From positions 25,541 to 89,540 of the forward strand of contig JAHBWG010000035.1 of the NCBI GenBank assembly GCA_019637095.1: DNA of 64,000 nt, given 5' to 3'. The notes under the pieces are model-generated. The model did no database searches. It saw only the letters and a list, made by a program, of their open reading frames with translations, and had not been told where the DNA came from. The position numbers and the translations under genes were made by a program. This stretch comes from Sandaracinaceae bacterium. Its GTDB lineage: Bacteria > Myxococcota_A > Polyangia > Polyangiales > Sandaracinaceae. Below, in pieces: positions 16,684 to 24,929 of the stretch (within the stretch, counting starts at the first letter, position 1; the number at the start of each line of letters is the position of its first letter).

Positions 16684-18561
16684 TCAGCGATAGTGGAGGC
16701 CCGCCCTCTGGCCGGCGACGACACCATAGTTGCCGTTCGAGACGGGTGTCGGTGCGGACAAGATCCGTACCTGATTGAGGCCGCTCGCCCCGAGCGTGAA
16801 GACGTAGAGCTGCCCGGCCCCTGCGCGGGTTTCCGCTTCTGCGACCGGAGCAGCGATCGCCATCCAGTCGGACCCGTCCCCAGGAACGTCGCCAAGCCAC
16901 GCCATCCCTGCTCCGAAAGCCGCAGGAGGGCTGCCGCTGCGGCCCTCCACACGCATCAGTGAGCCATCTGGACGGTAGAAGTAGGCCGCTCCGTTCACCG
17001 AGTCCTCGAGCGCAGCCCCCAAGACGACACCGCCTCCGGCGATGATCGCCTGGTCCGAGCCGAAGAAGCTGCCCTCACTCGGTGTGGTGGGCTCGATTCG
17101 AACCTCGGTCGCGAGAGACCCGCGGCGACCGCGCTGGTAGTAGGCGACCCCCGCCTGCACGTCGGCAACGGCCTCGCCGACGGCGCCAATCACGAGATCG
17201 GCGAAACCGTCTCCGTCGACATCACCGATCGTCAACGTCCCGCCGAAGACACTCCCCTGCTGCCCCATCGGGCTCACGATCGTGGCCCGCGGCGCCGTCT
17301 CCACCCCCGATGCGCCACCTCCGAAGACGTGGACTCGCCCCATACGCCGGATCCCGGAAGCGGTCTCCCGGTAGGCACCGACCGCGAGGTCGACGTACCC
17401 GTCTCCGTCCAGATCGCCCGAGCACGATACGGCCCACCCGAACTCTCCCTCTGCTTCGGGCGCCGGTGAGACCAACTCGATGGGCGCCGGTCTGCGCTCG
17501 GCGGCCGACAGCAAGTAGACGTAGACCCGACCAGCCTGTGCATGCCCATCGACGGTCTCGCCCGGAGCACCGACGACGAAATCCATCACGCCGTTTCCGT
17601 CGAGATCACAGGCCGCCGCCAGCGCGGAGCCGAATCCACCGCCCGCTTCGGCGTTGGGGCTCGCAAGGCGGTTCTCCTCGACGAACGCGCTCTCACCGCG
17701 CGGCAAGACGAAGACCCTACCGGCCTCGGTCCGCCCTTGCGCCGCGTCGGCGTAGGCGCCGACGAGCGCATCCGCTCGGCCGTCCCCAGAGAGGTCTCCA
17801 GCGAATACGGCGACCCGGCCAAAGGACCCCTCGACTCCAGTCGGCGTGATCGTCTCGACGTAGGCGAGGGTCGGACCGCGATAGCGATGAACGGCCTGAC
17901 CGCCAATCGTTCCGACCAGGACGTCGGCGAAGCCGTCTCCATCGAAGTCGTTCGGTTGCCTACCAACCTCGAGGTATCGGACATCGGAGTAGCTGGAGCA
18001 GCCCCCCCGATTGCACGCCCGTACCCTCCAGAAGTATCGACGGCCGATCGGCACGGTGGTCGCGACCGGGAGCGGTGCATCGGGTCGCCACTGCGTCTCG
18101 GTCGCGGTGCCCGCGATGTCGTCCCCGAATGCGCAGAGGTCACGCGCCGCAGCATCACACGTCGCAGAGATCTGCACTTCGTAGCGGTCAGCGCGCGCCG
18201 CTGCCTCCCATCGCAACAGGGGACGCATGGCGTTACGGGGCCCCGGCTGGCCACTCGAGAGCGCGCTCCCCGTGAAGTAGCCGTTCCAAGGGAACCGCAG
18301 GAGCGGCGCCTCGGGCGGAGCAGGCGGCGGCCCTGCATCGACCGTCGGGTCGCCACCGTCTGGAGTCGGGGAGCCGCCGCCATCCTCGACACCTGCATCG
18401 CCGGCATCGGGACCGGCGTCCCTGGGGGTCGTGCCGGCGTCGTCGAAGGGCTCCACGCGAAAGCGGTCGAGGTCCACCAACGCACTACAGCCGGAGGCCA
18501 GCAAGACGCTGCCGAGGAGCCACGCCCAACGCTCAGAACCGCGTACGTACGCTGCCGACAC
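16684..18561 (-). CDS. FG-GAP (integrin-like) propeller lipoprotein
   Basis: About 625 residues. The start is uncertain: GTG 18561, overlapping the TPR gene by 29 bp, gives a compact signal ending in lipobox ASGC, then SALVDLDRFRV. A DAG-type linker leads to a fibronectin-III-like segment (EAAARADRYEVQIS, RRYFWRVRACN) and about seven FG-GAP repeats with DxDGDG calcium loops (DFDGDGFADVLVG, DLSGDGRADALVG, DVDGDGFADLVIG), the alpha-integrin propeller pattern. GC is lower than in most of the window. It is the downstream partner of a TPR/2-TM gene; the same pairing recurs at 47.3-49.4 kb. Confidence 0.85.
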   Translation of the reverse strand: MSAAYVRGSERWAWLLGSVLLASGCSALVDLDRFRVEPFDDAGTTPRDAGPDAGDAGVEDGGGSPTPDGGDPTVDAGPPPAPPEAPLLRFPWNGYFTGSALSSGQPGPRNAMRPLLRWEAAARADRYEVQISATCDAAARDLCAFGDDIAGTATETQWRPDAPLPVATTVPIGRRYFWRVRACNRGGCSSYSDVRYLEVGRQPNDFDGDGFADVLVGTIGGQAVHRYRGPTLAYVETITPTGVEGSFGRVAVFAGDLSGDGRADALVGAYADAAQGRTEAGRVFVLPRGESAFVEENRLASPNAEAGGGFGSALAAACDLDGNGVMDFVVGAPGETVDGHAQAGRVYVYLLSAAERRPAPIELVSPAPEAEGEFGWAVSCSGDLDGDGYVDLAVGAYRETASGIRRMGRVHVFGGGASGVETAPRATIVSPMGQQGSVFGGTLTIGDVDGDGFADLVIGAVGEAVADVQAGVAYYQRGRRGSLATEVRIEPTTPSEGSFFGSDQAIIAGGGVVLGAALEDSVNGAAYFYRPDGSLMRVEGRSGSPPAAFGAGMAWLGDVPGDGSDWMAIAAPVAEAETRAGAGQLYVFTLGASGLNQVRILSAPTPVSNGNYGVVAGQRAGLHYR

Positions 18562-19282
18562 AGCCGCCCTCCGTGCAGAACGCTCCACCCTGGACGCCGC
18601 TCGAGCGCGTCCCCATGCCAACCGCGAGCAGCGTCGCGCCGACCGCGGCGATCGAGAGGCCCGCGATCCAGAAGACGTCCGTCATCACCGCCAGCGTCCG
18701 TGTGTCGTCGAGCAGTCCCTGCTGCGCAGGTGTGCACGCCCCCGTCGCACCGCAGGCCTCGACGAGCTGCGCCTCGCCGTCCAGGGTCGCGACGCCGAGC
18801 GGGATCGCGACGGCGGCCGCCAGCGCTCCGGCGCCGATGAAAGCGAGCCCCGTGAGCTCGAGTGCGCCGAGGCCGTCTTCTCGCGGCCCCGAGGACGAGG
18901 GCGACGGCTCACTCGACGGTGGGGCGTCCCCCGCGAGTCGCGTCCGCAGCTCGCGAACGTGATCGAGGGTGTTCTCCCGGAACGGCGCGTCCGGCGGTGC
19001 TTCCGCCAGGTAACGCTCGAAGCTCTCGAGCGCATCGCGGTTCCGACCGAGGCGGATCTGGCACTGGCCGATGTTGTAGAGGATGAGCGGACCGCGCGGG
19101 TCCGCGCGCATGATCTCGTACGAGCGCTGATACCCATCGAGCGCGAGCGCGAAGTGACCTTCCTCGAACTGGCGGTCCGCCTCCTCGAAGTGGCGGCGCG
19201 CGGTCTCGCGATCTTGGGCTCGCGTGACCAGCGAGCCGCCAGCCAGCGCGACGAAGAGCAATAGCCCCACCCACTTTGCCAT
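18533..19282 (-). CDS. Exported TPR protein with two C-terminal membrane helices
   Basis: 249 residues. A signal peptide (AKWVGLLLFVALAGG...TRAQ) precedes TPR helices (RHFEEADRQFEEGHFALALDGYQRSYEI, ILYNIGQCQIRLGRNRDALESFERYL), a Ser/Pro linker, a helix at about 145-168, a Cys-containing loop (CGATGACTPAQQ), a second helix at about 207-228 and the tail FCTEGGCVGSVRTRF. The protein at 48683-49405 shares the same order and ends CGPTGCGASIRGRF, so the terminal GCxxS(V/I)RxRF looks conserved. The TPRs are periplasmic if the signal is cleaved. Function unknown. Confidence 0.88.
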   Translation of the reverse strand: MAKWVGLLLFVALAGGSLVTRAQDRETARRHFEEADRQFEEGHFALALDGYQRSYEIMRADPRGPLILYNIGQCQIRLGRNRDALESFERYLAEAPPDAPFRENTLDHVRELRTRLAGDAPPSSEPSPSSSGPREDGLGALELTGLAFIGAGALAAAVAIPLGVATLDGEAQLVEACGATGACTPAQQGLLDDTRTLAVMTDVFWIAGLSIAAVGATLLAVGMGTRSSGVQGGAFCTEGGCVGSVRTRF

Positions 19283-19378
19283 GCCGGACCGTGCCCCGTA
19301 CGCGGGCGAGGTTCAAGTCGGGCTCGAGCTCTCGGGGGCACGTGCCCTGACGGCTGGCCGCGCGGGCGGTGAGAGGAT

Positions 19379-20017
19379 ATGGACTGCGCGGTGGCGCGCA
19401 GGTGGCGAGCGGCGTGGGCGCTGATCGCGGTCGTGAGCGGGTCGGGGCTCGCCGCCGCGCAGGAGCGCGTGCCGGAGCCGCCCGACGTGGAGCTCAGACC
19501 CGTGACGGTGCGCTTCCGCGCCGACGTCGCGGGCCTGCGCGTCCTCTACGCGCAAGATCCCGTGCTCGACGAGGGCGCGAGCGGGCTGGTGGTGCGCGCG
19601 GCGCCGACGTCGCGCTACGCGGAGCTCTGCGTCGCGCCTTGCGACGCGGAGCTGCCGCAGACGCACCTGGGGCTCGCGGTCGCGCGCGCGGGTCGGGTCC
19701 ACCGCTTCGAGACGCCCCTCGGGCTCGACGGACCGACGGGCGTGCGCTTCGCGTGGGACGACCGATCGGAGCTCCGCCTCGCGGGCGTGATCGCGCTCGT
19801 CGCCGGCGCGGCCGTCGCCGTCCTCGCGGGCGGCCTGACGCTCGGGCTCGCCACCACCGACGCGGAGTACGCCGCGGGGCTCTCGACGAGCGGCCTCTTG
19901 CTCGCGGCCTCGCTCGGGGTCGGGCTCGCGCTCGCGCTGCTCGAGGACTCGGTGAGCTTCTCGGTGACGCCGCTCCCCGCCGACGGAGCCACGCTCTACA
20001 GCGCCGAGTGGCGTTGA
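19379..20017 (+). CDS. Exported protein with two membrane helices
   Basis: 212 residues from ATG 19379. A signal-like N-terminus (RRWRAAWALIAVVSGSGLAAAQ) is followed by a periplasmic beta-rich domain with one CVAPC motif, then two membrane helices (LAGVIALVAGAAVAVLAGG and LLLAASLGVGLALALL) and a short tail. GTG 19391, 7 nt after a TATGGA box, is an alternative start. The layout of a soluble domain followed by a helix pair resembles the nearby TPR proteins, but the soluble domain is unrelated. It is divergent from the TPR gene. Confidence 0.75.
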   Translation: MDCAVARRWRAAWALIAVVSGSGLAAAQERVPEPPDVELRPVTVRFRADVAGLRVLYAQDPVLDEGASGLVVRAAPTSRYAELCVAPCDAELPQTHLGLAVARAGRVHRFETPLGLDGPTGVRFAWDDRSELRLAGVIALVAGAAVAVLAGGLTLGLATTDAEYAAGLSTSGLLLAASLGVGLALALLEDSVSFSVTPLPADGATLYSAEWR

Positions 20018-20023
20018 GGTGCG

Positions 20024-20833
20024 CTATGCGTCGCGATCGTCCGCGGCGGGGTCGTCCTCCGCGGGGTCGTCGTCCGCCGCGGGATCGTCGTCGCGATCGT
20101 CGTCCGCCTCGCGGCGCGCCCGGTCCGCGAGCGCGCGCATCGTCGGCACGAGCATCTTGCGGCGCATCAGGACCACGAGCCGCTCGCTGAGCGTGACCGC
20201 GGCCTCCGTGAGCGCGGGGAGCCGCTCGGCCGGCACGTCGGGCAGGACGCCGCGCCGGAAGAGCGAGAGCTCGACCTCGACGAGCTTCGAGAGCGCGCGG
20301 GCGTAGTCGGCGAGGATCTCGACGGGCAGCATGCCCTCGGTCAGCCCCGCCTTGCGCGCCGCGCCGAGGACGCGGAGGATCTCGACGTCGTCGCCGCGGT
20401 AGGTCTCCTCGTCGCGGCCCGGGATCGGGCGCACCGCCCCGAGCTGCGTGAGCAGCTCGAGCTGCGACGGAACGACGCCCGACGCGAGCAGCTCCGCGCG
20501 CGTCCGCTCCTCGCCCTCGGCCTGCTCGAGCACGCGCGCGATCGTCGCGGCGACGGTCTCGTCCTGGTTGTCGAGCTCGCTCTCGTCGAGCACCGCCTTG
20601 ATGACCTTGAGCGGCAAGAACCGCGTGCGCTGCAGCTCCTTGATCCGCTGGATCCGATCGACGAGCGAGGGATCGTAGTAAGCCATGTTGCGGCTCGTGC
20701 GCACGGGCTCGGGCAAGAGCCCCTCGCGCACGTAGTGCTTGATGGTCGCGGCCGGCACCCCGCTCATCTTCGCGAGGACGGACACCTTGACGAGCTCGTC
20801 GGACTCTCCCATCGCGCGCGCAGCGTACGACAT
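20024..20833 (-). CDS. MerR-family transcriptional regulator
   Basis: 269 residues. The winged-helix MerR DNA-binding domain begins at KVSVLAKMSGVPAATIKHYVREGLLPEP and continues with the YYDPSLVDRIQRIKELQ helix. A long helical effector region follows (about 100-240) without the Cys or aromatic ligand motifs of metal or drug MerRs. The tail is an Asp-rich repeat (DDDPAADDDPAEDDP). ATG 20833 is 4 nt after the preceding gene's TGA, supporting coupling; ATG 20812 is an alternative. It is last in a six-gene operon, so it may regulate the palindromes at 24545-24625 (inference). Confidence 0.88.
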   Translation of the reverse strand: MSYAARAMGESDELVKVSVLAKMSGVPAATIKHYVREGLLPEPVRTSRNMAYYDPSLVDRIQRIKELQRTRFLPLKVIKAVLDESELDNQDETVAATIARVLEQAEGEERTRAELLASGVVPSQLELLTQLGAVRPIPGRDEETYRGDDVEILRVLGAARKAGLTEGMLPVEILADYARALSKLVEVELSLFRRGVLPDVPAERLPALTEAAVTLSERLVVLMRRKMLVPTMRALADRARREADDDRDDDPAADDDPAEDDPAADDRDA

Positions 20834-20837
20834 CGGC

Positions 20838-21257
20838 TCAGTCGTTCGGTAGCGCGAGGTCGATCACGAGCTCGTCCCCCGCCGCGAGCTCGATGCGCGG
20901 CGTGTACACCTCGAGGTCCTCCGGACCGGGGATCGTCGGGTTGTCGCGCCCGATGTCCAGCACCGCCCCGACGAAGTAGCTGCCCGGTCGGATCGCGCGC
21001 AGCTCGTACGGGTGAGGGAACGTAGGCGTCGTGACCGGCACGAGCTCGCGCGGCGGGCCCATCGGCTGCGACGGGCTCGCGTCGTCCCAGTCGAAGACGC
21101 CGATGAGCAGGGAGCCGTCCGCGCTCCCCGCGTAGGTGACCTCGCCGCGGATCGACGCGCGGGTCGTTCCGGCGCCGGCGTCGTCCATCGGCACGGGCGC
21201 GCCATCGCAGCCCGCCGTCCAGGCCGCCACCATGAGCAGCCACCTCGCATGATCCAC
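20838..21257 (-). CDS. Small lipoprotein with beta-sandwich domain
   Basis: 139 residues from GTG 21257, 2 nt after a clear GGAGGAACC. A short signal ends in the lipobox WTAGC. The mature part is a beta domain (SIRGEVTYAG, LLIGVFDWD, YELRAIRPGSYFVGAVLDIG, IELAAGDELVIDLAL) similar in layout to carboxypeptidase-regulatory or transthyretin-like folds. It sits between the amidohydrolase and the MerR gene on the same strand. Confidence 0.8.
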   Translation of the reverse strand: MDHARWLLMVAAWTAGCDGAPVPMDDAGAGTTRASIRGEVTYAGSADGSLLIGVFDWDDASPSQPMGPPRELVPVTTPTFPHPYELRAIRPGSYFVGAVLDIGRDNPTIPGPEDLEVYTPRIELAAGDELVIDLALPND

Positions 21258-21280
21258 TGGTTCCTCCGTCGTCGCGCCCG

Positions 21281-22357
21281 TCACGGCCGGGCCTCGAAGA
21301 ACAGGCGCCGCGCGTTGCCGCCCATCACGGCCTCGATCTGATCGACCGAGTAACCCTGATCGATCAGCGCCGCGAGGATGGTCTGGACGTAGCGGCGCAT
21401 CATCCCGCTGAACTGCGGTCCGTCCGTCGCGAACATCGTCCGCTCGACCACGCCGCGCTCCAGCACCCGCGCGAGCACGCTCGGATACTGCGGCTCGCTC
21501 GACGTCACCGGCTCGCCGCGCTCGTCGATGACGAGCGGCCGCCCCAGCGCGCTCAGCTCGAGCCACACGTTGTCGTGCGCGGCGGCGAGGTCGAGGGCGT
21601 GCGCGACCGCGCGGGCGTCCCCCTGCCCGACGTGTGACAAGACGAATTCCACACGACCGAGGCCGTGCGCCCCGTCGTACTGTTCGACGACCTGCGCGAG
21701 CCCGGACGGGTCGTAGTACGCCGGGTCCGTCTGCGAGCCGGGGAACGGCGAGAAGCCCGTGTGCAGGAGCACCGCGACCCCGTGGCGCGCCGCGACGTCG
21801 TAGACGCCGAGGTACGCCGGGTCGTCGAAGCGCACCGCTTGGTGGGCGTGCGCGAGCTTGATGCCCGCGAAGTGCTCCGGGTAGGTCTCGATCCAGGACT
21901 CGAGCAGCGCGAGGCGATCGGTGGTCCACTCCTCGAAGTGCACGCTCGCGAGGCCACGCGCCCAGCCGTCTGCGTTCTCGGCCGACGCGAGGTGCGAATG
22001 GAGCGCCTCGTTCTCGAAGTAGCCGGTCGTGCGCGGGGTGTAGACCGCGAGCAGGAGCACGTGATCGACGCCGGCCCAGTCCGCCTGCGCGCGGATCCCG
22101 ATGTGCGGCGCCCACGGGTCGAGGAGCCGGTCGATCAGCGCCGGCGCGTAGAGCCGCGCGAACGGCGGGAGCGAGCCGATGATGAAGCCGCGCCCGCGCT
22201 CGGCCATGCGCCCGAAGGACGCCGGGTGCAGGTGCGGATCGATCACCTCGATGCGGCGCCCGTCGACCTCGACCTCCGCGCGCGCGAGCGACGCCGCCAG
22301 GCAGGCGAGACCGAGCGCGAGCGCCGTGCCGAGCCGCCCTCGATGGAGGTGCCTCAT
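21281..22357 (-). CDS. Exported amidohydrolase-2 family metal-dependent hydrolase
   Basis: 358 residues with an N-terminal signal peptide (LGTALALGLACLAASLARA), unusual for a mostly cytoplasmic family. The TIM-barrel has the metal-site motifs of PF04909: DPHLHP (HxH), GIKLAHAHQ, LLHTGFSP (His), VLSHVGQGD (His) and MFATDGPQ (Asp). It ends MGGNARRLFFEARP, the standard family terminus. Its ATG overlaps the previous stop by 4 bases. Likely a periplasmic hydrolase or decarboxylase; substrate unknown. Confidence 0.9.
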   Translation of the reverse strand: MRHLHRGRLGTALALGLACLAASLARAEVEVDGRRIEVIDPHLHPASFGRMAERGRGFIIGSLPPFARLYAPALIDRLLDPWAPHIGIRAQADWAGVDHVLLLAVYTPRTTGYFENEALHSHLASAENADGWARGLASVHFEEWTTDRLALLESWIETYPEHFAGIKLAHAHQAVRFDDPAYLGVYDVAARHGVAVLLHTGFSPFPGSQTDPAYYDPSGLAQVVEQYDGAHGLGRVEFVLSHVGQGDARAVAHALDLAAAHDNVWLELSALGRPLVIDERGEPVTSSEPQYPSVLARVLERGVVERTMFATDGPQFSGMMRRYVQTILAALIDQGYSVDQIEAVMGGNARRLFFEARP

Positions 22358-22851
22358 CGCCCGGCCCCCGTCATCGGCGGGACCGCCTGGCGCCGCTCGT
22401 AGGGGGGGATCACGCCGACGCGCGCCACGACGTCGCCGTCGTACTCGACGCTCAGCCCGATGGGGTAGTACTCGAGGCTCTCGACGACGTCGGGCGCCGC
22501 GCCGAGCCCGGCCTCGACCACCGCGCGGCTCGCACCTGGGAAGGCGGGACCCTCCACCTCCGCGCCCTCCGACGCGCCGATGCCCACGACGAGCGCGTCG
22601 TCCGTCAGCAGGGTGGCCTCCGGCGAGGTGAGGACGACCTCGAGGCTCCCCTCGAAGCGCGCGAAGCCGATGCGATCGTTCACGAGCACGCCCGACGGCT
22701 CGCCGAGCTGGGCGCGGACCGCGGCGAGCGTCATCCCGAGCTGAACCTCACCGATCCCCTCGCCCGGCGCGATCCGAGCGCCCGGCGCCGGCGCCGGCCC
22801 CGTGCACGCGATCGCGAGGACGGCAGAGAGGGCGAAGCGACAGGCGCTCAT
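22354..22851 (-). CDS. Small lipoprotein of unknown function
   Basis: 165 residues from ATG 22851. A short signal ends in a lipobox-like LAIAC. The mature domain (GIGEVQLGMTLAAVRAQLGEPSGVL) resembles the G-x-LGM...V...LG-P element of SmpA/BamE-type small lipoproteins, then beta strands to VARVGVIPPYE. It is coupled at both ends by 4-base overlaps (22848-22851 and 22354-22357), so it is made with the amidohydrolase and the Cys-rich lipoprotein. Role unknown. Confidence 0.82.
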   Translation of the reverse strand: MSACRFALSAVLAIACTGPAPAPGARIAPGEGIGEVQLGMTLAAVRAQLGEPSGVLVNDRIGFARFEGSLEVVLTSPEATLLTDDALVVGIGASEGAEVEGPAFPGASRAVVEAGLGAAPDVVESLEYYPIGLSVEYDGDVVARVGVIPPYERRQAVPPMTGAGR

Positions 22852-23522
22852 GGCGCCATCGTGTACGGGCTCGGGCAGCGACCGTCGCGGCTGCAGATCC
22901 CGTAGGTCACGTCGAGGATGCCGCCCGTCGGGGGCTGGCACGCGACGCAGCGCGCGCCACCGGTGCAGTCGGAATCACCATGGCAAAGTTCGTTGTCGCC
23001 GCTCGGACAGCCGCCGGCGCGGCAGAACGCGCCGTTGTTCGGGTCGAACATGCCGAAGTGCACGCAGCACGCGTTGCCGCTGCAGTCCTCGGGGCCGTCG
23101 CACGTGCCCGGCGCGCTGAAGCCGCCGCTGCAGCTCGCCATCGCGCCGCAGGTCGCGCCCGACAGGCTCACGCAGCACACCTGCGGGGCCATGCAGCTCG
23201 TCATGCCGCAGCCGACGTAGCCGGCGCGCGGGTCACCGCCGGAGACGCTGCCGCCGCCGCCGCCGTCGGCGCCGGTCGAGCCCCCGGCGTCGGTCCCCGC
23301 GGGGCCCGCGTCGAAGGTGCCTGACCCGCCGGCGTCGATCTGGGGGATGGGGCCAGAGTCGACGCCGGGGGCCGGCGGACCTGCATCGACTCCCGTGGGC
23401 CCGGCATCGAGACCGCTGGGCGGGGGAGCGCCGGCGTCGGTGCCAGGGCGAGAGTCGTCGCAGGCAAAGGCGAGGAGGAGCGCGCAGAGCGCGGGGAGAC
23501 AAACCGAGTTGCAGTTCTTCAT
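22848..23522 (-). CDS. Cys-rich lipoprotein
   Basis: 224 residues from ATG 23522. The signal ends in lipobox LAFAC. A 75-residue low-complexity linker of DAGP/GTDAGG repeats lifts a compact Cys-rich domain from the membrane. The domain carries about 18 cysteines in short CxxxxC patterns (CGMTSCMAPQVCC, CDGPEDCSGNACC, CRAGGCPSG, CVACQPP). It is coupled to both the lipase and the small lipoprotein. This looks like a surface-displayed disulfide-rich module; its binding target is unknown. Confidence 0.85.
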   Translation of the reverse strand: MKNCNSVCLPALCALLLAFACDDSRPGTDAGAPPPSGLDAGPTGVDAGPPAPGVDSGPIPQIDAGGSGTFDAGPAGTDAGGSTGADGGGGGSVSGGDPRAGYVGCGMTSCMAPQVCCVSLSGATCGAMASCSGGFSAPGTCDGPEDCSGNACCVHFGMFDPNNGAFCRAGGCPSGDNELCHGDSDCTGGARCVACQPPTGGILDVTYGICSRDGRCPSPYTMAP

Positions 23523-24562
23523 GGGACCGTCCGATCGGTGGTGACGAGGCCGTCGAAGCAGGCGCCTGCGCCGTCGAGCGCGCCCGGATCGGGGGCCTCG
23601 AGGTGCGCGCGCAGGGTCGCGGTCACGTAGTGGCGGATGAGCGGCCACGCCTCCTCGGCGGGCAGGTCGTCGGGGCGGCACCCGTCGCTCGCGAGGCGCA
23701 CGACGAGGTCGCTGATCTCGAGGCCGGCCTCCTGCGCGATGCGCAGCACGCCGCCACGCTCGCGACCGATGAGGCAGATGTCGCTGAACGCGAGGTGCCC
23801 CGCGCCCGTGACCGAGACGTAGCGGCTCTCGGGGTGGACGGCGTCCTCGAAGGTGCGCGCGACGGTCTCGGGGACGGCGATGAGGTCCGTCTCGCCACCC
23901 ATGAGCAGCCCCGGTACGCGCTCGCGCGGCGCCGCGATGGTCGCGAGCGCGATCCACGCGCGCGCCCCGACGGAGCCGTCGTCGACGAGGGCCGCGATGG
24001 CGCCACCGCCCGCGCTGTGCCCCATCACCGCGACGCGCGAGGCGTCCACGCGGGGGTCGCCACGGAGCGCATCGAGCGCCGCGCGCAGCTGCGGGATCGC
24101 CCGGTCCGAGAGCTCCTCGCGCAGCACCGCGGCGAGGTTGCGCTCGGCGTGCTCGGGCGCGGCGACGACGAAGCCCCAGGTCGCGAGGTGCGCGGTCAGG
24201 AAGCTCGACTGTTGCCGGAACCCGCCGAGCCCGTGGCTGAACAGGACGAGCGGAAAGCGCCCCGCCGCCGCCGGCGCGTCGCGGCGGGCGAGGGTCGTGA
24301 AGCGGGTCGGCTCGGTGTCCGCGATGCGCCCCTGCATCTCCTCGGGGAGCGCGGCCCGCATGTCGTACACGTCGGCGGGCGCCGCGGCGGCGGCGGCGTC
24401 GGCGGGATACCAGAGCTCGACGAGCACGCCCTCGACGTCGAGCGTGGTCACGCCCGCCACGTAGGGCCCCGACTCGGCGTACTGGTCGCACGGCGGCGGG
24501 GTGTCGGTTCCACACCCAGCGGCCACGAGCAGTAGCAAAGTCGCAAGTCCAACTTTCAGCAT
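23519..24562 (-). CDS. Lipoprotein alpha/beta hydrolase (chlorophyllase/lipase-like)
   Basis: 347 residues from ATG 24562. The signal ends in lipobox VAAGC. The alpha/beta hydrolase has the oxyanion-hole motif LVLFSHGLGG, the nucleophile elbow VMGHSAGGGA and a catalytic His in GAGHLAFSD, like platelet-activating-factor acetylhydrolase/dienelactone-hydrolase relatives. Likely an ester-cleaving enzyme tethered in the envelope. It is first in the run, and the start codon lies at the centre of a 34-bp imperfect palindrome with two more dyads just upstream. Confidence 0.9.
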   Translation of the reverse strand: MLKVGLATLLLLVAAGCGTDTPPPCDQYAESGPYVAGVTTLDVEGVLVELWYPADAAAAAAPADVYDMRAALPEEMQGRIADTEPTRFTTLARRDAPAAAGRFPLVLFSHGLGGFRQQSSFLTAHLATWGFVVAAPEHAERNLAAVLREELSDRAIPQLRAALDALRGDPRVDASRVAVMGHSAGGGAIAALVDDGSVGARAWIALATIAAPRERVPGLLMGGETDLIAVPETVARTFEDAVHPESRYVSVTGAGHLAFSDICLIGRERGGVLRIAQEAGLEISDLVVRLASDGCRPDDLPAEEAWPLIRHYVTATLRAHLEAPDPGALDGAGACFDGLVTTDRTVP

Positions 24563-24578
24563 GCTGGAAGTCGGACTT
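24545..24578. repeat. 34-bp imperfect palindrome centred on the lipase start codon
   Basis: Left arm AAGTCCAACTTTCAGCA (24545-24561) matches the inverse of the right arm at 15 of 17 positions, with CAGCATGCTG at the centre. Its midpoint falls inside ATG 24562-24560. It could be an operator or an mRNA hairpin hiding the start codon. Confidence 0.8.
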
Positions 24579-24625
24579 CTCACGATCGCGTGAGCCGGGC
24601 AACCGACCGCGTGAGGGTGCTCACG
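24579..24625. promoter_or_regulatory. Two CGTGAG/CTCACG dyads upstream of the lipase operon
   Basis: CTCACG-ATCG-CGTGAG (24579-24594) and CGTGAG-GGTG-CTCACG (24610-24625) use the same 6-base half-site in opposite orders, with centres 31 bp (about three helical turns) apart. On the minus strand the second dyad follows a TTGGTC that could act as a -35. They look like operator sites; the operon's own MerR protein is the obvious candidate, unproven. Confidence 0.55.
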
Positions 24626-24660
24626 ACCAACCCCAGCCGCTGGGCGGGTGGACCTCTCGT

Positions 24661-24909
24661 TCAGCGTGGCGTGGCGGGGGTGGGCGCGAGCCCGAGCGCC
24701 CGGACGAGCGCCGGTGGGCCGCGCTCCGCGAACCGAGCGCGCAGCGCGCGGCCGATCGCCCGCGCGAGGGGTGCCAGGTCGTCGCGGCCGAGCTCGAGCC
24801 GGACGGCGACCATCCCCTCGACGAGGCCCTCGACCACGAGCTGCTCGTCCGCGATCGTCGCGCTGACGATCGCCGCGTCGAGCGACAGCAGCTTGCCTCG
24901 GATCCGCAC
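24661..24909 (-). CDS. Hypothetical 82-residue protein
   Basis: Opens at GTG 24909, 6 nt after a TAGCCT box, and 20 bp downstream of the OmpA/TSP3 stop. The N-terminal half reads as a small beta sheet (RIRGKLLSLDAAIVSATIADEQLVVEGLVEG), then an Arg-rich helix (LARAIGRALRARFAERG). No signal peptide, cysteines or recognised family. It may be cotranscribed with the upstream gene and ends 98 bp before the lipase start. Confidence 0.55.
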   Translation of the reverse strand: MRIRGKLLSLDAAIVSATIADEQLVVEGLVEGMVAVRLELGRDDLAPLARAIGRALRARFAERGPPALVRALGLAPTPATPR

Positions 24910-24929
24910 GCGGCGAGGCTACCCGGTCC

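Noticed and set aside
20812..20812. ATG 20812 as the MerR start
   Set aside because: The DNA-binding domain fits either start, but ATG 20833 lies 4 nt after the upstream stop, matching the coupling seen in the operon. Not excluded.
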